Source: Lacibacter sediminis (lineage in GTDB: Bacteria; Bacteroidota; Bacteroidia; Chitinophagales; Chitinophagaceae). Taken from it: 64,000 nt of DNA. Location: assembly GCF_014168535.1 (NCBI RefSeq), contig NZ_CP060007.1:2976001-3040000 (forward strand). The letters run 5' to 3'. The notes beneath the pieces were generated by a model that saw only the letters and a program-made list of their open reading frames with translations, did not search any database and was not told the origin of the DNA. Position 1 is the stretch's first letter, and each line of letters begins with the position of its first letter. A program made the translations under genes and the position numbers. This document shows, in pieces, positions 19,878 to 27,236 of this stretch.

Positions 19878-20513
19878 TTAAGCCCCGCTTTTGGCAATAC
19901 CATGTTGTGCGTTTGTTTTTATTCTGTCAACGATTTGTTTTCCGATGTAGCCTTTTAGTTTGGGGCATTGTCGTCTGTAATATTCATTCCAATAGCTAAT
20001 CATTCTGCTCTCTGTCTGTTGCCAATACGTAGGATTTTCGTTGATGAACCTAACGTAATTGCTGATTGTCTTATCGTTTACTTGTTTGTCTAAAACTGTC
20101 AATATTTCCATTACGTACTCACCCAAAAGCTGAAAAGTGTAAGGAATTACAAAATAGTCGTTGCTGTTAAAAAGTTGCTCCAAATGTCGCTGTCGCACAA
20201 ATCCATTGTGATGTCTTGAATAAATGCAATGTAGAATTGTTCTTTGAAGTGCCGTTAGTTGCTTTTCCTTTTCACCTTGCGGCTCATCAAAATATAATCT
20301 GTAAGGAATTTTTAATAGCTCGCCGTTAAGATAAACGCTCTGCATCAATGAATGTATTAAGTTGTCAACCTGATGAATTTTTCCGTCTGCTAAAAGCACA
20401 TTTCGGTTAAATGGCAACATCTTGATTACTTCTTCCACGTCCTGTCGTAATGAAGAGGGAAAGGCATTTGTCAGCCAAGTCTTTTCAGAGTCTTCAATTT
20501 TGGATGCGAACAT
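19878..20513 (-). CDS. Hypothetical protein in the cassette-like region
   Basis: A 211-residue soluble, mostly helical protein (MFASKIEDSEKTWLTNAFPS start; then SLMQSVYLNGELLKIPYRLY, ILHCIYSRHHNGFVRQRHLE, YFVIPYTFQLLGEYVMEIL). I do not recognise a family; the LYL-like motif and the HHNGFVRQRHLE part suggest a conserved but uncharacterised Bacteroidota family. The start at 20513 is preferred to the one at 20546 because the extra 11 residues fall into the flanking repeat zone. Its last eight residues derive from a repeat box shared with another cassette border. Confidence 0.6.
   Translation of the reverse strand: MFASKIEDSEKTWLTNAFPSSLRQDVEEVIKMLPFNRNVLLADGKIHQVDNLIHSLMQSVYLNGELLKIPYRLYFDEPQGEKEKQLTALQRTILHCIYSRHHNGFVRQRHLEQLFNSNDYFVIPYTFQLLGEYVMEILTVLDKQVNDKTISNYVRFINENPTYWQQTESRMISYWNEYYRRQCPKLKGYIGKQIVDRIKTNAQHGIAKSGA
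19880..19907 (-). repeat. GGTATTGCCAA box at the 3' end of a cassette gene, copy 1
   Basis: On the plus strand this reads AAGCCCCGCTTTTGGCAATA followed by CCATGTTG; the copy at 23683-23710 has the same bases except three substitutions and one inserted base. On the minus strand the box encodes the last residues (HGIAKSGA and stop) of the gene at 19878-20513, so the coding end was supplied by the repeat. Confidence 0.7.
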
Positions 20514-20535
20514 AGAAGTTTTAGTTCTTTCTAAA

Positions 20536-20605
20536 GTGACGCACAACGGGCAGGGCTTTATGCAGGTTGGGAATTTGTATTCCGTCCGCCGAAACCAAAG
20601 CCTGG
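20536..20605 (+). repeat. Cassette-associated repeat, copy A
   Basis: From GTGAC at 20536 to GCCTGG at 20605 this copy matches copy B (23511-23581) at roughly three quarters of positions by eye, with identical blocks ACAACG, GCAGG, TTGGGAATTT and GTCCGCC. The plus-strand reading is RAGLYAGWEFVFRPP, against RAGIADAWEFYIRPP in copy B. It lies on the 3' side of the CPBP protease gene. Confidence 0.75.
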
Positions 20606-20673
20606 ATATGCACTGCCGATGATTGTTTCAACGTCGAGCCACAATTGCACAAAACCTTTTGTTGGTGTAGTTT

Positions 20674-21558
20674 TTATGTCCCTGTATTTGCCGTCAAATC
20701 CTTTCTTGTTGACCTATATGTTAAACCAAGAAATAATAAGCCTATAATAACTGTCATTAATATGGTTATCACATTCTCATAAATTTGACTTGTATTCAAT
20801 TTAATATTTTCGACAATTGCTGTCTGAATTCCATTTAATGCTCCGTGTGCTATTGAGGCAGGTATAAAGCTATTGCTTTTTAAAGTAAGCCAAGCATAGA
20901 AATATGAAGTTGCAATTAGCCTAATTGGAAAAAGGATGAAACTTCCGACAATTGGATTGTCTGGATAATTGTAGCCGTTAAGCAACATAGGTAAATGCCA
21001 CATTGACCAAATAAAACCTAAAATTGTTATGCCTTTAAACAAGCCGAATCGGTCTGTCAATAAGGGTTGTAATAAACCACGCCAGGCAAACTCTTCTCCT
21101 GTGGCAATGAAAGCATTTAACATTGCAAACACCGCTCCTGTTATAAATATGTTTGAAGAAAATACGAACCAGGATTGATTACCTCTGCCAAATAGAAATG
21201 GGCCGCCCATAATAGTTACACCTGAACCGGAAAAGCTAAACCATTCAGATTGTCCGTAGTTTAAATTTTGAATGGTTATTAGAACGGCAAATGCAATAAT
21301 AATGGGGATGAATACAGCAAAAAATGAGGTAATGAAGATTTTAGAATTAGGTTTCCAAAATAGTTTCTGTTTTAAATTCTTATTTCTATTTAAGAAGTAA
21401 ATTGTCACAACAAGCGGTGTCAACATAGTTCCGGCAAGCCAAATCCTTGCTGGGTCACTATTGACACTTCCGGTACTAATAATTGCTAAGATTTGAATTG
21501 TCCAACTTACTATTAGTAAAAGTGCGATGTAAGTGTAAAGCTGTTTTGTTGTTGCCAT
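20674..21558 (-). CDS. CPBP family intramembrane metalloprotease
   Basis: A 294-residue polytopic membrane protein of the CPBP (CAAX protease / bacteriocin-processing, Abi) family. The three family motifs are present: EEFAWRGLLQPLL (EExxxR) at about residue 150, SMWHLPMLLNG (FxxxH-type) at about residue 185 and SIAHGALNGIQTA (HxxxN-type) at about residue 240. About eight membrane helices are visible. Such proteins cleave prenylated or membrane peptides, or serve self-immunity; the target is unknown. AT-rich compared with surrounding housekeeping genes and bordered by repeat copies A and C. Confidence 0.9.
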   Translation of the reverse strand: MATTKQLYTYIALLLIVSWTIQILAIISTGSVNSDPARIWLAGTMLTPLVVTIYFLNRNKNLKQKLFWKPNSKIFITSFFAVFIPIIIAFAVLITIQNLNYGQSEWFSFSGSGVTIMGGPFLFGRGNQSWFVFSSNIFITGAVFAMLNAFIATGEEFAWRGLLQPLLTDRFGLFKGITILGFIWSMWHLPMLLNGYNYPDNPIVGSFILFPIRLIATSYFYAWLTLKSNSFIPASIAHGALNGIQTAIVENIKLNTSQIYENVITILMTVIIGLLFLGLTYRSTRKDLTANTGT

Positions 21559-21951
21559 TATCTTTTGCCTGTGTTAAAATGAGTCTGTCTAAAATTGACA
21601 GCAACGGACAGAGCTTGCTGCAGTGCTGGATTTATATAATATCCAGCCCGGAGCCGCAGCCGATTGAAAAACTGATGATGAAGATAACAACAAAAAGCTG
21701 ATAGAATTCCGTCGGCTGGATATGGGCTGCTGGCGATATAATGCTGAGAATAATTCACCTGCCACATTGCAGCAAACTCCGTGTTGTATGTTCGCCCTTC
21801 GTCTTGGTGATTTCAATAATAAAGTGTTTCCATAATAGCGGAGAATTCCCCGGAGAATTGTTTGTTTTAATAGGTCTGGTCAGCATTTAGGTGTTACATA
21901 ATACATGAAAATTAATTATAGTTTAACGCCTTAAAGCCATTCAAAATTTTA
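21559..21951. other. Gene-free spacer containing repeat copy C
   Basis: No credible gene. The spacer begins with repeat copy C (21602-21667), then a GC-richer segment, and TGTTCGCCCTTCG near 21789, a string that returns as TGTTCGCCCTTTTG at 24429. The rest to 21951 is AT-rich without clear structure. Confidence 0.65.
21602..21667 (+). repeat. Cassette-associated repeat, copy C
   Basis: Shares CAACGGACAG, TTTATATAATATCC and CCCGGAGCCGCAGCC with the block order of copy B. Plus-strand reading: QRTELAAVLDLYNIQPGAAA D and stop, aligning residue for residue with the QRAGIADAWEFYIRPPGTTA of copy B. Lies on the 3' side of the serine hydrolase gene. Confidence 0.65.
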
Positions 21952-23355
21952 TTATTCCTTCACTTGCAGATCAACGATCTTGTTTTCTTTGTTGAACTGT
22001 ATCATGAACCCTACTATCTCTTTGCTAAATAACAGCCTGTAACGATACTCCCTGGTACCATCACCCAATTCTTTTCTGGAAATCAACTCTGATTTTAAAA
22101 ATTTACCTTTTGATTTAAAATATTCCGAACCTCTTGCCTGCATGGTGCTATCCATTAGCTCCGCTGCTAATTCTGTCGAGAACTGATCAGCACGCAATTT
22201 CTTTTCAGCCACATTATTGATAAACCCGTTTACCAGTTTTGTAATACCGGGTTCTGTATCCTTTATTGTTTTTAAACTGGCAATGCTTAACTCCGGTTGA
22301 ACTATCTGTAATATCCTGGTTGAAATTTTATAGGTACTGGCTCGTTTAAGATTTGCAAATACCACCACCGCTATTTTCTTTTCGGGATAGCGTTTGATGG
22401 TGCATTCAAACCCCTGCCAGCTACCATTGTGCTCTACTATCCGTTTGCCATTTACAGAATCAAGTGACCAGCCAAACCCATACTGTTCGAAAGTTCCGTC
22501 GTTGAGTTTGGTAGGCGCCCACATCATATCGTAATATTCTTTCTTCAGCAGTTTCCCCGCATTTAAACCTGCTTCCCATTTCGCCATATCCAATGCTGTT
22601 ACATACATTGAACCATCTGCTGTGGTATTGATGGAAGGAGATACCCACTCCTGATTTTTTATGCTGTCATTTACCAACCGATACCCTGCAGCCCTGTTCG
22701 GTACAATATTCTCTTCGGTGATGATCCTTGCTGTTGACATACCCAACGGCGTAAACACCCGTTCCTTTAAATATTCACCATAAAATTTACCAGCAACTTT
22801 ACTGATAATTATGCCAAGGGTAGCATAACCCATATTACTATATCGCTGTTTTTCACCGGCCTTAAATAGTAATGGTCTTTTTTTATATTCCTGATACAAA
22901 CTATCCTCGGTATAATTGGCCCAATAATTAAAATTATTGGTATAGTCGCCAAAGCCGCTGGTATGATTTAGCAGGTTGCGAACCGTAATAGAATCCCATC
23001 CTGAAGGTGCATCCGGAAAATATTTAGACAGCTTATCGTCCAGGTTCATTTTACCATCCTGCACAAGGAGCATTACAGCAAATGCAGTGAACTGTTTGCC
23101 TACAGAGCCCGCCTGGAAAACGGTTTCGGGTTTTACAAGAACTTTATGTTCGAGATTAGAGTAGCCATAGCCTTTTACATAATCAATTTTTCCATCACGT
23201 ACAACTACAAGAGAAAGTCCCGGTATTCGTTGGCTCTTCATTTCTGCATTTACCAATGAATCAACATGCCACTTTATTTTAGATGTTATTTTGCTTTGTG
23301 CAAAGCTGTTGAAGTATTGCAAAAAGAAAAATAGTAGGAATAGTTTATTTTTCAT
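21952..23355 (-). CDS. Serine hydrolase, beta-lactamase/class C PBP-like
   Basis: A 467-residue exported protein with a signal peptide (about residues 1-19, ending SFAQ). The penicillin-binding fold motifs are visible: AGSVGKQF (S-x-x-K nucleophile) near residue 82, RYSNMGY (Y-x-N) near residue 167 and VEHNGSWQGF (H-x-G in place of K-T-G) near residue 313. A C-terminal domain of about 120 residues follows the catalytic domain. Family members are D-alanyl peptidases, esterases or beta-lactamase relatives; true beta-lactamase activity is not implied. Bordered by repeat copies C and B. Confidence 0.92.
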   Translation of the reverse strand: MKNKLFLLFFFLQYFNSFAQSKITSKIKWHVDSLVNAEMKSQRIPGLSLVVVRDGKIDYVKGYGYSNLEHKVLVKPETVFQAGSVGKQFTAFAVMLLVQDGKMNLDDKLSKYFPDAPSGWDSITVRNLLNHTSGFGDYTNNFNYWANYTEDSLYQEYKKRPLLFKAGEKQRYSNMGYATLGIIISKVAGKFYGEYLKERVFTPLGMSTARIITEENIVPNRAAGYRLVNDSIKNQEWVSPSINTTADGSMYVTALDMAKWEAGLNAGKLLKKEYYDMMWAPTKLNDGTFEQYGFGWSLDSVNGKRIVEHNGSWQGFECTIKRYPEKKIAVVVFANLKRASTYKISTRILQIVQPELSIASLKTIKDTEPGITKLVNGFINNVAEKKLRADQFSTELAAELMDSTMQARGSEYFKSKGKFLKSELISRKELGDGTREYRYRLLFSKEIVGFMIQFNKENKIVDLQVKE

Positions 23356-23510
23356 TCGTTACAGTTATTTCTTATTAATATTTCTCTTTTTTTGGTTCAG
23401 GTAACAATTTGATACATGCCTATTTTTAGGATGAAAGTTTTAGTTTCTAGTATTCAATTTATAAGGTTGTTTAAACTCGTTATTAAATTGGAATGGCGTG
23501 TCTCTGTAGG

Positions 23511-23605
23511 GTGACATACAACGAGCAGGTATTGCCGATGCTTGGGAATTTTATATTCGTCCGCCCGGAACCACTGCCTGGCTTTTTGATAAAGTTAAAT
23601 ATTAA
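23511..23605 (+). repeat. Cassette-associated repeat, copy B
   Basis: Best-preserved copy. Starts GTGACATACAACGAGCAGG and ends after TTTTTGATAAAGTTAAATAT at a TAA. Plus-strand reading RAGIADAWEFYIRPPGTTAW then LFDKVKY and stop. Copy A matches its first 71 bases, copy D its last 20. Confidence 0.75.
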
Positions 23606-23682
23606 GAACTAATGCTTGGCTTTATTCGTCAAGCCCTGAACTGCAGCACAGCAGAATTACCGCTGCTGATTACTCCAATGTC

Positions 23683-23717
23683 AAGCCCCACTATTGGCAA
23701 TACCAATGTTAGCAGCA
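23683..23717 (-). repeat. GGTATTGCCAA box with GTTAGCAGCA, copy 2
   Basis: AAGCCCCACTATTGGCAATA at 23683-23702 repeats the box at 19880. It runs directly into GTTAGCAGCA (23708-23717), whose inverted copy TGCTGCTAAC lies at 24354-24363 on the other side of the gene at 23729-24346. Confidence 0.75.
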
Positions 23718-23728
23718 TGTCATAGGAA

Positions 23729-24346
23729 TTAGCTTTTCTTTTTACTATTTGTTAATACTGTCGGGTTATAAGTTGTAGTGCCTGAAGATTCCGGAAAATG
23801 TGTTGGTTGTCCGAGTATTTTGTCTTGGTCGGAAAAATTGATTTCAACTATAGACATAAACCCGTCATTAATTTTTGCTTTATTTAAAGAGTTGCTTGCT
23901 TTTTTAATTTCGTTATTAAATTTTTGTACCGCTAACTTAAAATCACTAAAAAGTTGCTCCAAAACAAAAATCTTTTTTCCGTCAACAGACCTCAAATGCA
24001 ACTTTAAGTCTGCTTTATTTTTACAATTTGACGTCAATAATATTGTGTCGCCCGGTCTGTATTGATGAATTAAAGGGCCTCTAAAATCTTTAAACATCCA
24101 GTCTCCGTTGTTTTTATACCATTTGTTTTTAAAAAGATTGGAAAGTGCATTCTTAAATCTTGTGTCGGATTGTCCAAAATCATTAAAATCTTTTTCGTCA
24201 TAGAAACTGCCCATAAATTCAATTCCTAATGCAATAAGTATAAAAGCAATAAAATCTTGCTTATTAGAAATCAGGCCATCAATGTCAGCAATTATTATGT
24301 CGAGATGGTCGAGTCCTGAATTTGTCTTTTTGATTATAGAGTTCAT
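23729..24346 (-). CDS. Hypothetical protein in the cassette-like region
   Basis: A 205-residue soluble protein, rich in Lys, Asn, Asp and Phe, clearly more AT-rich than the neighbouring genes. Features: LDHLDIIIADIDGLISNKQDF near the N-terminus, IAFILIALGIEFMGSFYD, and a polar C-terminus ending SKKKS. I do not recognise a family. The gene is enclosed by inverted copies of GTTAGCAGCA 12 bases from its stop and 8 bases from its start, the tightest element-like boundaries in the region. Confidence 0.65.
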   Translation of the reverse strand: MNSIIKKTNSGLDHLDIIIADIDGLISNKQDFIAFILIALGIEFMGSFYDEKDFNDFGQSDTRFKNALSNLFKNKWYKNNGDWMFKDFRGPLIHQYRPGDTILLTSNCKNKADLKLHLRSVDGKKIFVLEQLFSDFKLAVQKFNNEIKKASNSLNKAKINDGFMSIVEINFSDQDKILGQPTHFPESSGTTTYNPTVLTNSKKKS

Positions 24347-24717
24347 AGATGCTTGCTGCTAACGCTTGTATTTGCGCTATTATACGCAACATATCCCAAA
24401 TAACAAAGCTTGTAAATCAAATATTTAGTGTTCGCCCTTTTGTATTGTTGTTGCGCAATTGCATATTTCATACACCTGTGTGCAAACGTTTCATAAGCGT
24501 TTGCACATGCTTTATAACTGTTTATCTTTTTCAAGCCGTAAAGAAAAAATCAAAAGCCTGTTCTTATGTATAATGTTAGCCTTCCCTTTACATTGGGTCT
24601 GTCCGGCGGCTCACGAAGTAGACCCCCGGAATTTATATTTTCTAACTCCAAGGATCGGTTACATCAACCCCGGACTAGCCCACCACTTACCACTTACCAC
24701 TTACCACTTACTACTTA
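24347..24717. other. Gene-free spacer at the right end of the cassette-like array
   Basis: Contains TGCTGCTAAC (24354-24363), an AT-rich stretch, TGTTCGCCCTTTTG (24429), an 8-pair hairpin TGCAAACG/CGTTTGCA (24481-24505), a second GTTAGCC (24574), and a GGAATTTATATTTTC stretch (about 24629) that may be a worn copy of the repeat core. It ends in a CACTTAC tandem tract. No coding region is convincing. Confidence 0.6.
24481..24505. repeat. Hairpin in the cassette-like spacer
   Basis: TGCAAACG at 24481-24488 pairs with CGTTTGCA at 24498-24505 across a 9-base loop. There is no T run, so it is not a terminator. It stands in the spacer beside the inverted TGCTGCTAAC boundary. Confidence 0.7.
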
Positions 24718-24726
24718 TTACTCACC
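24677..24726. repeat. Tandem CCACTTA tract
   Basis: About five imperfect copies of the 7-mer CCACTTA in a row, then CTACTTATTACTCACCACTC. The end of the tract overlaps the last codons and stop of the methyltransferase gene at 24718. Similar low-complexity tracts occur elsewhere in the window (50258, 54631, 55862). Confidence 0.85.
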
Positions 24727-25653
24727 ACTCCCTTTCTTAATATGCAAAAACAGGTTGATGCCTTCCGGCTCTCTGCCAACGTGAATTTGTTTGGGATGAG
24801 CTCCTGCTGCTATGGCCAGCTCAATGAGCTGATCAGCGCTGCGATGGTTCAATATCCAATCGCCCACCATTTCCATGTAAATGCGGCTGGGGTTTTCATC
24901 ACTGAAATTGCCGATGATAATTTCACCATCTTTTGTTGCAAATGCAATCAGTTTTTTCAATACTGCTACAAAGCTGCGGTCGCAGAAATAATCAAACAAA
25001 CCTGCTGACCAAACAATGTCGAATCGTTCTTCGGTACGAAACTTAAAAATGTTTTGATTGATGAATTTAATTTCACCCGCATGCGATGCATTGATGTTTG
25101 TTGCATGTTCTATTGCCCGGCTATCCATTTCCACACATGTCACCTTCATACTTTCAGGTTGAATGATTTCAAAAAGTTCCTTGAGGTCTCTTGCAGGTCC
25201 GCTTGCCACATCGAGCAGGCGTAACGGTTTTTTTGAATGTTCAATGCGGTTGGTCATTACATTTTTAAAATAATCTTTACGGTTACGAACTGCTTTTGCT
25301 GCCACGTGCTCCAGCGAATATTGATCCCAGTAATAATAACCGGTTGATGGTTGTGCTTCGTTGAGGTAGATGCGTTCGATGATCATAAAATCACCGGCAT
25401 AGCCATAGGGCTTGTTACGGATATGCCCCATAACAGAATCACTTGTTTGTAAAAAAACACATTGCTTCAATAACTTACTGCCAACTTCGGCAGGCAGTTC
25501 TGCTGCTTTTATTTTTTTACCGATTTCTTCAAACAGGTAGTCGGCATAAGCATATTGATGTGGACGTGGGCCTCCCTGTTCAATAAGGTTTTCAATTTCA
25601 GCTACAATAAAATCCTGCTGTGCAATTTGAGTTGAGATAGGTGTTGTGTGCAT
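24718..25653 (-). CDS. Class I SAM-dependent methyltransferase, PhcB-like outline
   Basis: A 311-residue protein. The C-terminal half is a Rossmann methyltransferase: RLLDVASGPARDL (motif I, SAM-binding), VTCVEMDSRAIEHA (motif II), FDIVWSAGLFDYF and GEIIIGNFSDENPSR. The N-terminal part has KPYGYAGDFMIIERIYLNEA and AAKAVRNRKDYFKN, a layout I associate with proteins annotated as 3-hydroxypalmitic acid methyl ester (PhcB) biosynthesis methyltransferases; this link is from memory and tentative. The last residues and stop are contributed by a low-complexity repeat tract. Substrate unknown. Confidence 0.8.
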   Translation of the reverse strand: MHTTPISTQIAQQDFIVAEIENLIEQGGPRPHQYAYADYLFEEIGKKIKAAELPAEVGSKLLKQCVFLQTSDSVMGHIRNKPYGYAGDFMIIERIYLNEAQPSTGYYYWDQYSLEHVAAKAVRNRKDYFKNVMTNRIEHSKKPLRLLDVASGPARDLKELFEIIQPESMKVTCVEMDSRAIEHATNINASHAGEIKFINQNIFKFRTEERFDIVWSAGLFDYFCDRSFVAVLKKLIAFATKDGEIIIGNFSDENPSRIYMEMVGDWILNHRSADQLIELAIAAGAHPKQIHVGREPEGINLFLHIKKGSGE

Positions 25654-25955
25654 TTTTTTGTGCGTTTGATAAATAAAATGTTGATGTAAATGCCCATGAA
25701 GATGAATCCTTCAATTGCATTTCATAGCACAAAAATGTATGCAGAAACACGAGCCGGCAATTAAATACAACCGAACAGTAGAATAATTAAGTTGAACAGT
25801 TGATAAAATAATTTGAAATCTAAGAGCGGGATTATTGGTTAACGAAACCCGGCATACCTTGAAGCTCACGCAGAGGATGCAACGAACAACAGCACACATA
25901 AAAAGATCAACAGCCCGGAAATACTGTTTTTTGTTTGTCGACAAGAACTTTTCGC
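25654..25955. other. Spacer without visible gene
   Basis: About 300 AT-rich bases between the methyltransferase and cupin genes. I see no convincing coding region, RNA or repeat; short open frames here have no protein-like composition. Confidence 0.5.
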
Positions 25956-26534
25956 TCATGATTTTTTTAACTGGTTTAACGGTGGCCCCATGTGCACAAA
26001 ACCATGTGCCTTCCTCGCTGCATCTTTTTCTTCTTCCGTCATTTTAGCCACCACCCCGTCATTTACGAGGTTAAACCATTCTTCCATTTTACCCGCTGGT
26101 TGAAACAACATAATGAGTTTACTTTCTGCTTCGCCCACTTTGGCAAATGTATGTGGCACACCACGAGGCCCAAATACACAGTCGCCGGCTTTTGCATGAA
26201 AAATTTCATCACCTACTTTAATCATGTATTCGCCGGTGATAATATACCACCACTCATCCTGGTGCGGATGATAATGCAGGGGTGGCCCTCCTTCTTTCAA
26301 ACGGGTTGAATCAAAGATGTACAAATCTCCATCGGTATCCTTGCCGGATACTTTGCAGTAAAATTTATCTCCGTCAAAAAGAGAAAGCGGTTTATTAAAT
26401 CTGTCTGATCCGTTTTTTACCAGAATACCTTTTTGAGCTCTTTGTTTTGTGATGTTTTTTGCAGCAAGTTTAAACGGAGTGGCAGCTATGCCGCCCACTG
26501 CCAAACAAAACTTCAGAAAGGAACTTCGTTTCAT
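25956..26534 (-). CDS. Exported cupin-domain protein
   Basis: A 192-residue protein with an N-terminal export signal (MKRSSFLKFCLAVGGIAATP) and one cupin barrel at about residues 65-150: PPLHYHPHQDEWWYIITGEY carries the metal-binding H-x-H...E and GDCVFGPRGVPHTFAKVG the second motif with its His. A metal site with three His and one Glu is therefore plausible. Such proteins are dioxygenases, isomerases or binding proteins; the substrate is not evident. The gene stands alone. Confidence 0.87.
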   Translation of the reverse strand: MKRSSFLKFCLAVGGIAATPFKLAAKNITKQRAQKGILVKNGSDRFNKPLSLFDGDKFYCKVSGKDTDGDLYIFDSTRLKEGGPPLHYHPHQDEWWYIITGEYMIKVGDEIFHAKAGDCVFGPRGVPHTFAKVGEAESKLIMLFQPAGKMEEWFNLVNDGVVAKMTEEEKDAARKAHGFVHMGPPLNQLKKS

Positions 26535-26654
26535 AAAATCTGTTTATCGTGATGTAGAATAGAACTTTCCTGCTCACTCCAACAACCTTACAAAACGCCG
26601 GCGATACTTGTACTTACTCCCCCGCCAACGTGAACATTCCCATATGGTAAATGA

Positions 26655-26882
26655 TTAAACTGTTTTTTTAGGTGGTAAATCAAAAGCAATGGCCTCATGT
26701 TCAAAATGCCCTTTGTGTGAACTGTCACAGAATGGTTTATTTTTCGACAAACCGCAACGGCATAACGAAACAATTTCCCTCCCCTGCAGATTATACACAG
26801 CACCGTTTTTATCCACTATCTCAAAACTGCCTTCAATTTTCAATGACCCGTTGTTATTAACCGTAATTTTTGTTTTTGACAT
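26655..26882 (-). CDS. CDGSH-type iron-sulfur protein
   Basis: A 75-residue protein with the CDGSH signature in the form SLCRCGLSKNKPFCDSSHKG: three Cys and one His that bind a [2Fe-2S] cluster (the usual Gly after CD is Ser here). The N-terminal half (TVNNNGSLKIEGSFEIVD) forms the strand region seen in bacterial single-domain CDGSH proteins. A redox or Fe-S transfer role in the cytoplasm is expected. Confidence 0.93.
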   Translation of the reverse strand: MSKTKITVNNNGSLKIEGSFEIVDKNGAVYNLQGREIVSLCRCGLSKNKPFCDSSHKGHFEHEAIAFDLPPKKTV

Positions 26883-27236
26883 CTCTGTTTAATTTCTTTA
26901 AAAGTACATACTAAATTGAAAATGATGTTGAATAGCTTTTTCTGCAGCGCAGCTCCGTTTGCAAAAAAACAGTGTTTACGATACAAAATCTCATTATGCA
27001 GATGTGCAGATGGCTTTGTAATCCTTCATGTTAATGATCAATTAAAAAAAGACAAACAAATGACTGAGAAATTGCATGCATCGCTGTTTTTTAAACCATA
27101 TTTGGATTCATCATTGTCGAATTTCCTATATAAAGAAATTCGAGCGGCCGACTCTTTTCAGAGTTGGCCTTTTTAATGAGCGCTGTTGATGATGCGATCA
27201 ACAATGATGTAACCGGGAAGTAACAAGAGCGTTCAA
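26883..27236 (+). other. Spacer with possible small transcript
   Basis: No firm gene. On the plus strand an ATG at 27061, preceded by AAAAAAAGACAAACA, opens a 38-codon frame (MTEKLHASLFFKPYLDSSLS onward) that ends inside a terminator hairpin at 27146-27174. A longer frame from 26916 is also open. A short peptide gene or small RNA is possible but unproven. Confidence 0.35.
27146..27174 (+). terminator. Orphan plus-strand terminator
   Basis: GGCCGACTCT at 27146-27155 pairs with AGAGTTGGCC at 27160-27169 (one G-T pair), loop TTTC, then five T. No recognised plus-strand gene lies upstream, since the CDGSH gene is on the minus strand. Confidence 0.85.

Larger units (their letters stand above)
23356..23728. 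other. Gene-free spacer with repeat copy B and GGTATTGCCAA box
   Basis: No gene is visible. The right half is a composite border: repeat copy B (23511-23605), about 75 bases of unique sequence with CGCTGCTGATTAC, then the box at 23683-23710 and GTTAGCAGCA at 23708-23717. Confidence 0.7.

Noticed and set aside
24677..24726. CRISPR array
   Set aside because: The CCACTTA words are tandem and contiguous without unique spacers; no cas genes are present in the window.
25711..25959. 82-codon minus-strand frame beside the cupin gene
   Set aside because: Cys-rich and irregular composition, no start context, overlaps the cupin stop.
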